From Saccharum officinarum (lineage: Eukaryota; Streptophyta; Magnoliopsida; Poales; Poaceae): a DNA stretch of 64,000 nucleotides. The DNA lies in assembly GCA_020631735.1 (NCBI GenBank), contig CM036197.1, positions 40,719,880-40,783,879 on the forward strand. Reading direction: 5' to 3'. The notes beneath the pieces were generated by a model. That model was not told the DNA's origin. It saw only the letters and a program-made list of their open reading frames with translations, and did no database searches. Shown here piece by piece: positions 44,462 to 56,761 of this stretch. Position 1 is the stretch's first letter. Each line of letters opens with the position of its first letter. A program made the position numbers and the translations under genes.

Positions 44462-45962
44462 AAACAAAATAAAGAATTTCTTTTAAGTTCTAAGTAGATT
44501 AGTATGATTTTAAGTTTGAAATAAAATAAAAAGAGAGTGTGTACAGAAGTTTATTTTTTTGCTCAAATAAAATAGACTCTGAAGATAATTTCTCTATGGA
44601 ATGATGAATAGTTGCTCTGTCGTAACTCTTTTCAAGTACCTAGTTTTCAGCTTCGAATTCTCTCGAGTTTTAAATATAATTGTTTTGACCTGAAGATTTA
44701 CTCTGAGCCTGAAACTTGTGGGTAACAAATGTTTGATCTAAGTCTAAGTAATTGACGGATATAATATGAGAAGGTCTGAGCTACTGTTTATCTTGTTCCT
44801 AGTGACACTAAAGTTCTGGAGATTTATCTTTTGAAAACTCTTAAATGCTACATGATGAGTTCCTATATGATAGAGCTTGAATTCCTGTCACAGTCATACA
44901 TAAATGCTATATTAGAAAATCCACATATACATGCAACTTGCTTTGCATTGAGTGTTGTCAAGCTTTCTTGATACCTTAGAGACTTGTCATGCTTTTAAAA
45001 TTAAGATCATGCACACTCCACCTAAATATGCTGCTTCTACACTGGAAGTACGCAACAACATATTTTCATTCATCCATCCAATTACCCCAATACCACCAAA
45101 TAAATGCTCCAAGTTCTTGTTACTATCTCTCAAAAGTTTTATTGCAGAAAGAGGCTTATGGCTATGCAAAAGTTACTCTAAAAAAGAAAAAAGAGAGAAA
45201 GAGAGTATTGAAAAAAATAGACAAGTGTCCGAGATATTAAAACAATAGGTACTTGGATGCCCACCTAAAAAAAGAAGAGAGATGAATAAGATAGCCCATG
45301 TTCTCTAGCAAGTGTTTCCAAGTTCCAAGAGAGAGATATGTTTTCAAGGAGCAAAAGTAGAATTAGGTTTACGCCATTGTCACCATTGATACCATTCATC
45401 CACCATATATCCACTCCACTCCTCATATCCACACACATGCACATCTTGATTTCATTGTATGACTCGTTTCTTTAGATCTATTATTTGACTTTATAATATA
45501 TGCTTTGCAAGTATGTATGCGCTGTCTCCCTACCTATGGGCTCCACATAGGACTTAGTTATAGGATGAGAGAGAGAAGGCATATATCACCATTGCCTTGG
45601 TAAGGATCCATAAAATATCACATATTAAGAGACTTGAGAGGGTCATACAAAGGAATATCTGAGTTTTATTTTGAAAACTTGCAAAAAAAACTCTAGAATA
45701 ATGGTTGAATAGAGCTTGAGACATAATGCTTGACTCGACCGTTCTGTCTTTCAATTGCTCAAGACCCAAGTGAAGGCTACAAGCTCCATAGTTGAAGGTA
45801 ATATGAGTAAGTTTGAAAGTCAGAATAGTTTACTTTAATCCGGAGGAGAATTCTTGTTTGAATGTATGTGTACTTTTGAGCGTGAAAGCATTGCAGCAAC
45901 TCATGATCTATTGCTGAGTTTAGCTTTGCTAAGGGACTAGCAAAGGTTAAGCTTGGGGGAGT
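44462..45962 (+). other. non-coding 3' internal region and polypurine tract of the retroelement
   Basis: AT-rich with Lys-rich chance frames. It ends in GCTTGGGGGAGT immediately before the 3' LTR start, which serves as the polypurine tract (about 45951-45962). Confidence 0.6.
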
Positions 45963-47298
45963 TGTTAACGGTCACTGACTTCTATTATGAACCATCAACG
46001 TAACATGAAAAAGGACATATATCAACCTCCAAACATAGAATTAGGGTTTAAACTGACATAATTTCACATGTTTTGATGAATCTGTGTTTCTATAGGCGTT
46101 TACCAGGAAAAGAAGGCAAGATATCAAGGACATTGGGGTAAAAAGCATATTCCACCGTGGAACCAAGTTGAGAAGGATCTAGAAGACACGAGAAGGCGAC
46201 CCACCGAAGGAGGGCCCACCTGGAAGCCACCCAGGTCAGCCAACCCTAGGGGGTCCCACCTGTTAGCCTCCTCCGCAAGTCGGATCTCTACCGTCTTAGG
46301 GTTTGCATCTTCGCCGTTGATCAAGGTCGGTTTGATCTGAAGGCTCTAGTTCATCCCACCGGCCTATATAAGTCAGCCCCTACCCCCTGGATTCAAAGCA
46401 TTCAAGTCATTTGATCAAGTCATCAGAGCCAGAAACCCTAGTTTCCTTAGAGCTCCACCATATTCTAGAGCATAGCTACATAGGTTAGAAGTAGAGGAAG
46501 GCAAGCTTCGCTTGGATTCCGGATCGTGTCAAGAGCGTGGCTTGGTAAAGCCTTTTGTAACCTCTCTTTTGTATCTTTCTGTATTTACTTGCTAGTAACA
46601 ATAGATATGACATTACTTTATATATTATCTATGTTCTCGGTTATATTGTTCATTGTCTACTTTGATATATACTTAGTATAGTTAGAATGTCTTTATATTC
46701 AAGCATAAGATAGCGCTCACTCTTTGATATCATGGGTGAGTGGTCGACATTGTGTAAGCGTGGTGCTTATACGTTGTTTACCTGCGAATGTACCCTATAT
46801 TTCGGGCCATGTGGTAGATCGCGGAAGTGACACTCCCATTGAGTCATTTGTAGTCCACTCCACGAATATAGGACAAGTAGAATCCGGTTGCGAAGGAAGA
46901 CTTGCTCTGTTCTTAATCTTTCTTAGTAATGTCTCTTGTGTGTAGATATAAAATATTCTTTCAATGATTGTTAAGTGTAATTGCACTAATCATAGTATAC
47001 TCTGACATTTGATTAAGAATTACTTAGGAATATTCCTTTATTTCTACGTAAACCATGCTATTGCTATAGAAGGCAGTGCTCTGAGTAAATTACACTATTT
47101 ATGACTTGACATTTATCATTCATTATCATTTATCTTATAACTTATCCCTGTTATGAGTAGATGGATTAGACATGGTTAACTCTCTATTGCATGTACAAGT
47201 GATTATCATATTCCTATAGCCATCCCTTTCAGTGATAAAATATAAATAATGATTCCTAAAATATTCCTGGGTAAAATGCTACAATAGTATAATTATCT
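45963..47298 (+). repeat. 3' LTR of the non-autonomous element, 3' end truncated or diverged
   Basis: It starts TGTTAACGGTCACT and follows the 5' LTR closely up to ATAGTATAATTATCTGT. There the 5' LTR and the copy at 28.6 kb continue ATGCGCTTG, whereas this copy switches to unrelated sequence. The TATA box is at 46365-46372. It shows what the 5' LTR looked like before the 3.9-kb insertion. Confidence 0.8.
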
Positions 47299-48440
<1,142 letters not shown>

Positions 48441-48688
48441 CTCTCTTCATTTCAAAATAAGTGTGTACTTCGAGGAATCAATCAATTTCAAATTTAACTA
48501 GATTTTAAAAAAATAATATTTCCATTTGTATCTCTAAACTAATTCCCTATGAAAATATATGACATGGTTAATCTAATGATGTTTATTTGATATCATATAT
48601 ATAAATATTTTTATATATATTTAGTCAAATGTAAGATGTGTTGACTCCTCAAAATACGAGATGAGCATTTATTTTGGGACAAAGTGAG
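48441..48688. mobile_element. Stowaway-like MITE (248 bp)
   Basis: The ends are CTCTCTTCATTTCAAAATAA and, reverse-complemented, CTCACTTTGTCCCAAAATAA, flanked by TA at 48439-48440 and 48689-48690. Confidence 0.8.
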
Positions 48689-48801
48689 TACTTAATAAAT
48701 CAACTCTTAGATAAAACTAAATCTACTATCTAAATACCACCAACTTTTTAGTACAAAATTATTATTATTATGATAACAAATAAGTAGGTTATAAAAATAT
48801 A

Positions 48802-48901
48802 CTCCCTCCGTCCAAAAAACATAATTCTAGCTATGAAATTGAACAAAGCGCTTGTCCAGGTTCATAGCTAGAATTGTGGTTTTTGGGGGGTGAGGAGGGA
48901 G
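48802..48901. mobile_element. Stowaway MITE (100 bp)
   Basis: CTCCCTCCGTCCAAAAAACA on the left and CTCCCTCCTCACCCCCCAAA on the reverse of the right, with an inner inverted ATTCTAGCTATGAA. The TA duplication is at 48800-48801 and 48902-48903. Nearly the whole element is a hairpin. Confidence 0.88.
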
Positions 48902-48903
48902 TA

Positions 48904-49889
48904 TTTCATGGTAATACTAATTTTATGTTAAAATATGAGTTTTGTTTTTCCATAAATTTAGCCAAACTTAAAATAATTTAACTTAGGATATTTTTAGAAG
49001 TTGATTTGTTTTGGAATGGAGAGAATATTCATTCTGCAATCTAGTAGTAACGCTCTTCTAGAATCACCTTAAGTCAAACTATCTTAAGTTTGACCAACTT
49101 TATATAAAAGAATAACAAAATCTAACACAATAAATAAATACATTATGAAAATATATTTTCATGATGTATCTAGTGCTACTAATTTGGTCTCATAAATATT
49201 AATGCTATTCTCAATAAATTTAGTCAAACTTAAAATGGTTTGACTTAGAACAACTCTAGAAATTGAACTTGAACTTGGGACATGAATTAAGATAAGGGTG
49301 AACAAATGATCATCATATTATCCATCAATCAATGCTAGAGTTAAGATTGATGACAAATATCCTTCATCTATTAATGTGCATTGTTGGCATCTTTATGCAA
49401 GTGTACTTATAGTACAAATATGCAGTGATGATGTAGTATTTTTTTCCGATGAGTATTTCAAGGTTTATATCAAATATGGGGAACAAAGGAGAAGAACAAA
49501 CTATATTAGGAAGATGCAACGTCCTTTGCCTACAAGATCTTCTTGAGAGTGTTTTTGATTGTCGTCAAGGACACACGCAACAGGGCTAGTCACAAGGGTT
49601 GAAGGTTGCACGACATGGAGCGAGTTGACACCCAGGGATTGCAAACCAGGTATTGTTGGTAAGCAAAGATTGTTATCTATTCTAGTGTGCAGCTACTAGT
49701 GGTAAAGCGCTACTATAATTGAACTATTCTTGTCTATTTAAATTGTCCCCTCCTTATGTGACAACTCCGGTTTCACGCCCACAGGACAACTTGACACACC
49801 CCATCACTGTCCTATTCCCCGAATAACGGCCACACCAACTTTGTCACTCTATTGCTTTTTGCGATACCTGCTAGTCTTGCGTTCTCAGC
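48904..49889. other. intergenic, degraded MITE interiors, no gene
   Basis: Phrases such as AATTTAGCCAAACTTAAAAT and TCAAACTTAAAATGGTTTGA (about 48955-49240) are typical interiors of older Stowaway elements. The rest is unremarkable. Confidence 0.5.
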
Positions 49890-49897
49890 CCATTATA

Positions 49898-51153
49898 TAG
49901 GGATGAAAACGATCGGAACCGATCGATAGGATGTCAAATCACTTTCGTTTTCACATATTTTTCTCAGAAACGAAATCGATACGATATTGTCGGAAACGAA
50001 TACGGCACCGATATTCCGGTAATTTCAAAAACGCTAGTAGTCGATCGGAAAATACATCGATAACGATCGGAATCCATAAGAACGGTATCTAAAAAACGAT
50101 AAACACGCCAAACTGTAGAACATGAGAAGATCTATATAACTCGACCTATCTCACATGACAATAGTAAATAAAGCCACAATTGACAAGATCACAAGCTGAA
50201 ACCACACAATTCACATAATCTTAGGTCTCAAATAGTGGCAAACCACGCAACAGTATGACAATTCTTGACAAAGATACAAATAAACGATCATGTTCTAAGT
50301 TGACTCGACATAAATAGTGATCAAAACATAAATTATTAGAGTTCCTTTTTCAGTGGAGGCTGTAGCCTGTAGGTTTCCTAAAGATGAACGTCAAGCATGT
50401 CATCGTCGTCCCCGGCCACATCTTCCCATCTATATTCTGAGTATTCATTCTACATAGTTTGTGATGGATACATACATATGTTAGTTCTCAAACAAGGCAA
50501 TTGTAGATGAGTTAGTAACAAGCATCATATTAATGTACGGAGATATGTAAGGCTCGTAGCAATAGATGTATTAGCGCAATAGTGCTAATAAGAAATAAAA
50601 ATCTGAGAAACACATAGCTAATAAGAAGCAAACACAATATATGTATGTGTCGCAGGTAGCAGCCAACACATCATATATAAGGTAAAGGCTAGAAAAAAGA
50701 ACCTCGAGTTGCCTTCTTGTTATACACATGAAATACTTCCGTTAGATGGTTTCTTTCCAAAAATTATTTGCCTTGTGTGCAAATGTGATCCTTTCCAAAA
50801 AAAAACATCTTGTGTGCTTGCAGCTTGCGTGTACAGATGTGATCCTTTCCAAAAAAATTGCCTTGTGTGCTTGCGTGTGTAATGCATTGTATATCTATAA
50901 ATAAATAAGGATTCATTAATTAAAGGTCTTTGAATCGGTAATTACTGACGATAAATTACCGGTTAAATACGGGAATCTTCGAAAACGATCGGAAGAGGGC
51001 AAAATCATTTTCGCTTTCATTTCCGATTATTTTTACCGTTATCATTTTCATTTTTTCGGTTACCGCTATTATTTTCGTTTAGGCATAAAAATCGAAAAAA
51101 ACTCGAAAACGATTTCGGAAAATCAGAGATTATCATTTTCGTTTTCATCCCTA
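49898..51153. mobile_element. non-autonomous hAT-type element (1256 bp), 8-bp TSD
   Basis: The ends are TAGGGATGAAAACGATCGGA and, reverse-complemented, TAGGGATGAAAACGAAAATG. A perfect 8-bp TSD, CCATTATA, lies at 49890-49897 and 51154-51161. Subterminal regions are rich in CGATCGG and AAACGATT motifs, likely transposase-binding clusters. No transposase ORF was found. An internal short tandem repeat around TGTGATCCTTTCCAAAAAA lies at 50780-50880. Confidence 0.9.
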
Positions 51154-51161
51154 CCATTATA

Positions 51162-52628
51162 GAGCTCCTCCGCTATGTTTCTCAAAGTCCACAGATTATT
51201 TGCTCTCGTTTACCATACTATCTAAGCTAAACAACTTATGCTACTCGTGAAGTCGACCAAGAGAGACATACTATGATTACATGTCTATTCTTGCTAATGA
51301 TCTAGCCACCATGATTAGGATCACAGCTATGCATCTACTCCTAGAAACTAGATGATAAGATAAATGAACATAGTACAACACATAGCACATATTATTAGAG
51401 GTAATAAGAACACAAGAAACACAACTCTAGATACATATATATAGATGTCATCGACGGGTTATACCTTGAGGCTAATCTAGATGGTGCCTAGAAGCTCTCG
51501 ACGATACTACGCAAGGAGATCAACCAGTAGGATGAATCCTTGCATGTGGGCAAAGTATTCAGCAGTGCCTTCCTCTGGTGGTTCTTGATCTACAACCTTA
51601 GCGTGGTATAGTGCAAGGTCTTCTTTCACAACCATCTAGTAGTGTACAAAAAGTCTCTGCTCTCATAGATGTATTCTATTGTCGTACTAGGAGAGGTAGG
51701 GGCACCCCCCTGCCCGACGCTGCCCCATTCTAGAAAGAGAGAGAGAGGGAGAGGAGGGTGTGCCGCCACTGCCGATGTGCCTCCATCCAATATTCGTAGA
51801 TAGAGGAGGGGAGGGACATCGACACAGGGCTAGGAGAGGGAGGGGCGCACAGAGTGAGAGAGGGGTGGTAAGGGGGGAGGGTGAGGAAGAAGAGCTGATG
51901 GGAATAGGTGTACGGTTTCCCACATATAATCAAGGCTGATTTTTGCTACCTGTTAGTGAAACTCATTTTGACCATATCGGTTCTATTATGAACCAGCGTT
52001 AGTATATTGTTCCCAATAGTTTTAATAAAATTGACAATAAAAGTGCTGTGGGTAAAAACCAATTATGTAGTAGTGAATGCCCTATAAGCATATATTCACA
52101 ACTTGTACAATTCTTGGTTGCTACTACATATTTTATCTTTCTAGGATTGGCAGCTGATAAGATACCTCCTCTGTAGCTATCTCAAATTCTGAATATATAA
52201 GGGAGGCTAGATCTCTAACACTAGTGCCTCGTACTCTACCTCGATCACGTACTACACTACATGTTTTGTTGTTTAATTAGATTACTAATAACAAGTAAGC
52301 AGGTCCATTGTGAGGTTACAAAGGTAGTAATAATAAGTAGTAGTATAAAAAGGATTCAACATTTGGATAAGATGTACGTAATTAAGTACATTACACTTTT
52401 TTTTGCTTTGTCTTCTCACTGCTAGCTTTCTGTATCTTAGATTGTAACCACCACTTTTTTAAGGATGCAATTAAAAAAACCGAGCCTGTCAATCACTGGT
52501 GTGTCGTAAATTAAATACTTGCATTGCAGGTTTCATTCTGTCTTGGGCGAAGCTAACGAGTGTCATAAATTAATCAACCACTAATCATGTGTCCAACACT
52601 TTCACCGAGTAGTATATGTGACACATTA
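51162..52628. other. intergenic, no gene; polypurine block at about 51735-51885
   Basis: A GAGAGGGAGAGGAGG-type purine stretch stands out at 51735-51885. I see no coding or RNA gene. Confidence 0.5.
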
Positions 52629-52818
52629 GGTCTGTATGGATCGCATGAGCTAACAACCACAAGCAGCTAAAAATTAGCTTAGCTCATCCAAACAGAAGGG
52701 TGTATGGACCGCTGAGGATCCAAATATGCATGTGCTAACAACTACTAGTTAACTAATTTTTAGTTGGCTTAGTTTTAGCCACAACTAACAACTAGCTCTG
52801 GTGCATCCAAACAAGCCC
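52629..52818. mobile_element. Tourist MITE (190 bp), TSD TTA
   Basis: The ends are GGTCTGTATGGATC and, reverse-complemented, GGGCTTGTTTGGATGC. The TSD is TTA at 52626-52628 and 52819-52821. AGCTAACAACCACAAGC-like inner arms are repeated in inverse. Confidence 0.85.
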
Positions 52819-52821
52819 TTA

Positions 52822-53126
52822 ATAGCTTTCCATACCTTATATTCAAAAAAAAATCTTTGAATTCCTTAGACATGGTAGCTTTAATACATTCTAAAAATAC
52901 TAGCTAATTTTTAGGGTTTGAAATTGATGTCATAGATTTCTTGTTTATCTTCTAGGGTCTTCATGACAACTCCTAATCCTTTGCTGAGATGTTGATCACC
53001 TGATCTTCATCATCGCCTCGCCCAAGTACATCCTTGCATCCAAAGGACCAAAACTTTGCATACTAGCGCACAATATTAGTCTGATAGATCATGTTGTCAC
53101 TCAATCACAAAATCACTTAACAGCTC
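52822..53126. other. spacer, no gene
   Basis: AT-rich sequence between the Tourist MITE and the miniature LTR element. Nothing supported. Confidence 0.5.
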
Positions 53127-53725
53127 TATTAGAGTACGCAGTGGATCCGGCCCAGCTCGCTATACTCACGAGCCATGCCTGCTCACGCCTAAGTCCACCA
53201 AAGCCCACAACATACTGAGGTCTTGTGCCTAAGTCAACCCAAAAGAGACTAGTCTGATAGGTGGGGGCTGTCCTCGCCTTATATGTTGTGCCACCCATCG
53301 TTAATTTGAAATGTGGGATTAAATCTAACAATCTCCCCCGTCACACATTGAGCCTAAGTCTTCACATCAGATAACCCCATGCGATCTCTAGAAAAAGTTA
53401 TCCAGGCCTCGAGTCTAACCCTACATGTCACACACAACCCGTGTGACCTCCAAGACATTAACAGGCTCCCCTGTCACCATGTGACCTTGAGATTTTCTAG
53501 GTTTTTTCGACCATGGGCTATGATACCACTTGTTAAAGTGCGCGACAGATCCAGCCCAACTCGCTATACCCACGAACCGGTGCCTCCTTAGTCCCATATC
53601 CACCGGAGCCCACAACATACTAAGGCCTTGGGCATAAGTCAACCCAAAAGACTAGTCTGATAGGCCCTCATCTTATATGTTCTGCTCCCCCGCCATCCAT
53701 TTCCAATGTTGGACTAAACCTAATA
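53127..53725 (-). mobile_element. TRIM-like miniature LTR retrotransposon (599 bp)
   Basis: Two direct repeats of about 200 bp (53127-53330 and 53531-53725) flank a 200-bp non-coding interior. On the minus strand the 5' LTR ends CTTTAACA and is followed by TGGTATCATAGCCC, close to the initiator-Met PBS. A purine tract GGGGGAGAT (53339-53331) precedes the 3' LTR, which starts TGTTAGATTTAATCC. Both LTRs contain an AACATATAAG TATA-like motif and ACTAGTCT. There is no ORF. The flanks AGCTC and GACTC do not match, so the TSD is lost or the ends are eroded. Confidence 0.8.
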
Positions 53726-53767
53726 GACTCTTACTAGGTGCCATTTTTCTTACATTTCTTATACAAG

Positions 53768-54165
53768 AATTTGTTTGGTTGCCTACACCTCCTTCATCCC
53801 GTCTAGGTGGATCCGTATTCTGATAAAGAAGTTTGTTTGGTTGCCTACTGAGTGGGATGCAAACTGCGTGAGTGGATGCAAAAATATGCCCTCATCCTGG
53901 CCCGGTGGATACGCTCAAAAATGAGCTTCACTTGCCATCCTGGCTGTGTGGATGCAATGCATCTTTGCTAGTCCTCATGTTATCCTCAGACAAAGAGTCC
54001 ATGTATCCACTCATACAGATGATCACACATCTTCACATGGGATTACTGCATCCACCTATACAACCAACTAAACAGTATTTTTTCATACCAATGCATCAAC
54101 TTAGCCTGCATCCACTCATGCACGATATACGACATAGGGTTATGAAAACAACCAAATACACCCTA
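53768..54165. mobile_element. possible MITE with TTTGGTTG ends
   Basis: The left TTTGTTTGGTTGCC and the right, reverse-complemented, GGGTGTATTTGGTTGTT resemble PIF/Harbinger ends. GGATGCA motifs recur in both orientations inside. No TSD was confirmed. Confidence 0.4.
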
Positions 54166-54256
54166 TTTCCAAAAAAAGGTGTTTGATGAGGTTGCATCGT
54201 ATATCCTAGCTGAATGGATGCAAGGTTAGTGGAACCATATTTCAGAAAAAGAAGGT

Positions 54257-54443
54257 GTTTCAATGGGGTTTCATGTCACTGTTTCCAAGATAGACTCTCA
54301 TGTGTTGGAAATAGTGTAGACAAGTTTCGTCCGCATGAAACTCATTTCATCAAACTTTTATCATATCTCTCTTCATTAATATTATGTCATATCAGCTTAT
54401 TTAATGTCCATAAAACTCTCATGAAATCTTCATTGAAACTGGC
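54257..54443. mobile_element. MITE of the GTTTCATG family, degraded
   Basis: It shares GGGGTTTCATG, GTTTCCAA, GGAAATAGTGTAGA, GCATGAAACTCAT, TTTTATCAT and GAAACTGG with the copy at 63521-63713. Confidence 0.55.
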
Positions 54444-56604
54444 GTAATAGAGTACATTTAATGCATGTAGTTTTTTGTTTTATGCCTGACTAGATCTTTG
54501 GCAAAGCATTATAGGCTTGTCTAGGACCACTCCACTCAAGGTTTTCTTCTTTGCTCCAAAAAATTGATTGGAGAAACTGACAGACCCACCAGAAATGGAC
54601 ATTTTTTTTTCTGTTCCACCAAAATGAGCTACTCCGTAAGAAACTTTCTGCTCCATGGAGTTGGCTGCTCCAAAAAATGGTGAAAGTTATGGTGCATACT
54701 TGGGGATTGCTCCACTAAAAATCCGCGCGCGATACGTTAGAGATTGAAACTGGAGGAGTTGGATCCAAACTAACCTTGTATTATTGTTGAGATCAACAGT
54801 TCAACACATGCGCTTCTCGATCTGGTTCTTGAACAAGTTAGGTCTTTATTTTAGACTGCCTCTTTGATCTTAATAAATTTCTAAATCCTCTAGAAATATA
54901 ATATTGCACTTGTCGAATCAACACCAGTTTTCCATGTCCACGCTGAATTCGTAGTTAATTGGCATTATGTACGGAAGCACATACGTACTCAAGTGATGGA
55001 TCGATCGACGGGCGCGTGAATTCCACACCACACCAGCTCATGGATCGATCTGCCCGGCATGGGCGCGCGCACCGCACAAGCACCAGCCTGCCGCGCTAGC
55101 TCGAGATCTCCGGGCGGCGAGCAAAGGAGGTGTCGTCGTCGTTCTTTTGGCCGTCTTTTGACCGGTCCGGTTGGGGCGCGTCGTGGTGGCCGATCGATCG
55201 GTCATCGGTGGAGATGCCCTAGCTAGATCTTGGGCAGCTAGCAGCTGCGACCAGTGGTGGTTCCAAGGACGGTGACTGGTACCCAGTTGCGCTATTTTTA
55301 ATCCGCGTGACAACTTTATTATTAGCTTTAAAGAAAGCTAGCTTAGCAATCCGGCTCTCTAGGTAAGCAAAGCAAGCAAGGTATAGTAGCCCCAGCACCA
55401 GCAGGCTCAACGCCAATTGTTTAGTCGGCGTCGCTAATTGTGCGCATCATGGTCCCTAATCCCGACAAGCACGTCGCCTTTTCGCCAATGGCGTGAGGAT
55501 AAGCCCGAGAGCGAGGGCTACTAATGGCGTGATTAAACCTAGCTAAATCCCTCGTCGAGTCCGCGACTGTTGAGACCAAAGCATGGCAGCTGGTTGCGCA
55601 GGAGCGAGCGAGGAAGAAGACAGACGCCGCCACTGACACTGCCGCCATCCCCACCAGGAGGCGAGAGGCCAGTTTGGTAAAGCTAGCTCATGTCGAGTAC
55701 GACGGAGGCGAGCGTGTTCATATGGAATTATCGATGCATGCAATAAATCTGCAGCAACAGCAGGGTTAAATTCTGCTGATTCACACATCAACCAAGCGCA
55801 GGTCATATAATTTGGTTTCGTGCCACACTAGTAGTCTGTGTGTATTGGTTGGCATGTCGCTGTTTTCCGGCCACACAAGCTGAAAGCAACAACCGGGAAA
55901 GTCCAACCTCCGGGATGGCTGGTAGCCCTTGCCCATGGTCGTTCCTGATTTCGGATATGTCACCGAGAAATGCTGTCGGCTAGACAGCTTCATCCCTAGG
56001 CGGCTTGCTGGTGTAATTTCTTCTCCCTTTTCTTTTAACGAGTACTACATCAGCTTGGATCGGAGACACAGCACCCACACCACACGCAACGCTCACACAC
56101 ATCCATGTGTTGTCCACCTAGGACACCTAACTTTTTGCTAACTCATATGAATTTTTTTAAAAGAAAAAGATAAAAAATGGAGTAACCATACATGCTAGTA
56201 TAGAAAAAAAACATGTGAACATAAACACATGAATCATAGAAAGTATGTGAGCTTAGCTTTTCGTGAAGAGTTACCATATATCATTCTCTCTTTTTTACCG
56301 AATATAATGTTCCTTCTATAAGCTAGTTGTTTTAACACTGTTGAAGCTGCCCTTATGCAAAAAAAAAAAGTGAGAAATAATTGCTCGTGTAGTGTGTATA
56401 AGTATCTTACTGTAAATGCCAAAATTAGTAATATCTAGAGAGCGCGAAGAATGCATCACGAACAATGCACGCTTATATATATTGATATAGATTATTTTTC
56501 TTAAACATATGTATGTGTACTCTTGGCTATGTTGAGCTCTATATGTGGCTTATTAGCTGAAACAACATTGTTGTGTGTGATAGACAAAAAACAATTGTAT
56601 TCTA
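54444..56604. other. intergenic, no gene recognised; GC-rich patch 54960-55660
   Basis: Frames in the GC-rich patch (for example minus strand MAAVSVAASVFFLARSCATS at about 55647) lack domains and splice support. They are not reported as genes. Confidence 0.4.
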
Positions 56605-56761
56605 CTCCCCCATTTAAAATTAGTGGTCGTTTTCGTTTTTCTGGCTATATTTTTTTACTACTATGTATGTATCTAAAAATATCGCATATCTAGGTATATA
56701 ATTGAAATAAATTTATATACCTACAAAAGCTAAAACGACCTATAATTTTGGGCGGGAAGAC
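56605..56761. mobile_element. Stowaway-like MITE (157 bp)
   Basis: The left CTCCCCCATTTAAAATTAGT and the right, reverse-complemented, GTCTTCCCGCCCAAAATTAT share inner arms GGTCGTTTT. TA lies at 56603-56604 and 56762-56763. Confidence 0.75.

Larger units (their letters stand above)
31715..47298 (+). mobile_element. non-autonomous Ty3/Athila-like retrotransposon with gag and two protease-like modules, carrying nested insertions
   Basis: The 5' LTR starts TGTTGACGGTCACT at 31715 and is split by a 3.9-kb insertion. A PBS-like TGGCACCATTGCCGGAGA lies at 37291-37308. A decayed gag (37441-38875) and two tandem protease-like modules (38876-39350 and 39389-39860) follow. The internal region is interrupted by a 3.6-kb insertion. 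A purine-rich GCTTGGGGGAG precedes the 3' LTR (45963-47298). I see no reverse transcriptase, RNase H or integrase motif anywhere between the LTRs. Comparing 36229-36383 with the matching part of the 3' LTR I count five substitutions and one 1-bp indel in about 155 bp. The element is therefore not new. Confidence 0.8.

Noticed and set aside
55219..55806. Minus-strand frames resembling a membrane protein
   Set aside because: The hydrophobic frame starts at TTG, is short and has no homologue I can recall. The neighbouring frame has no domain.
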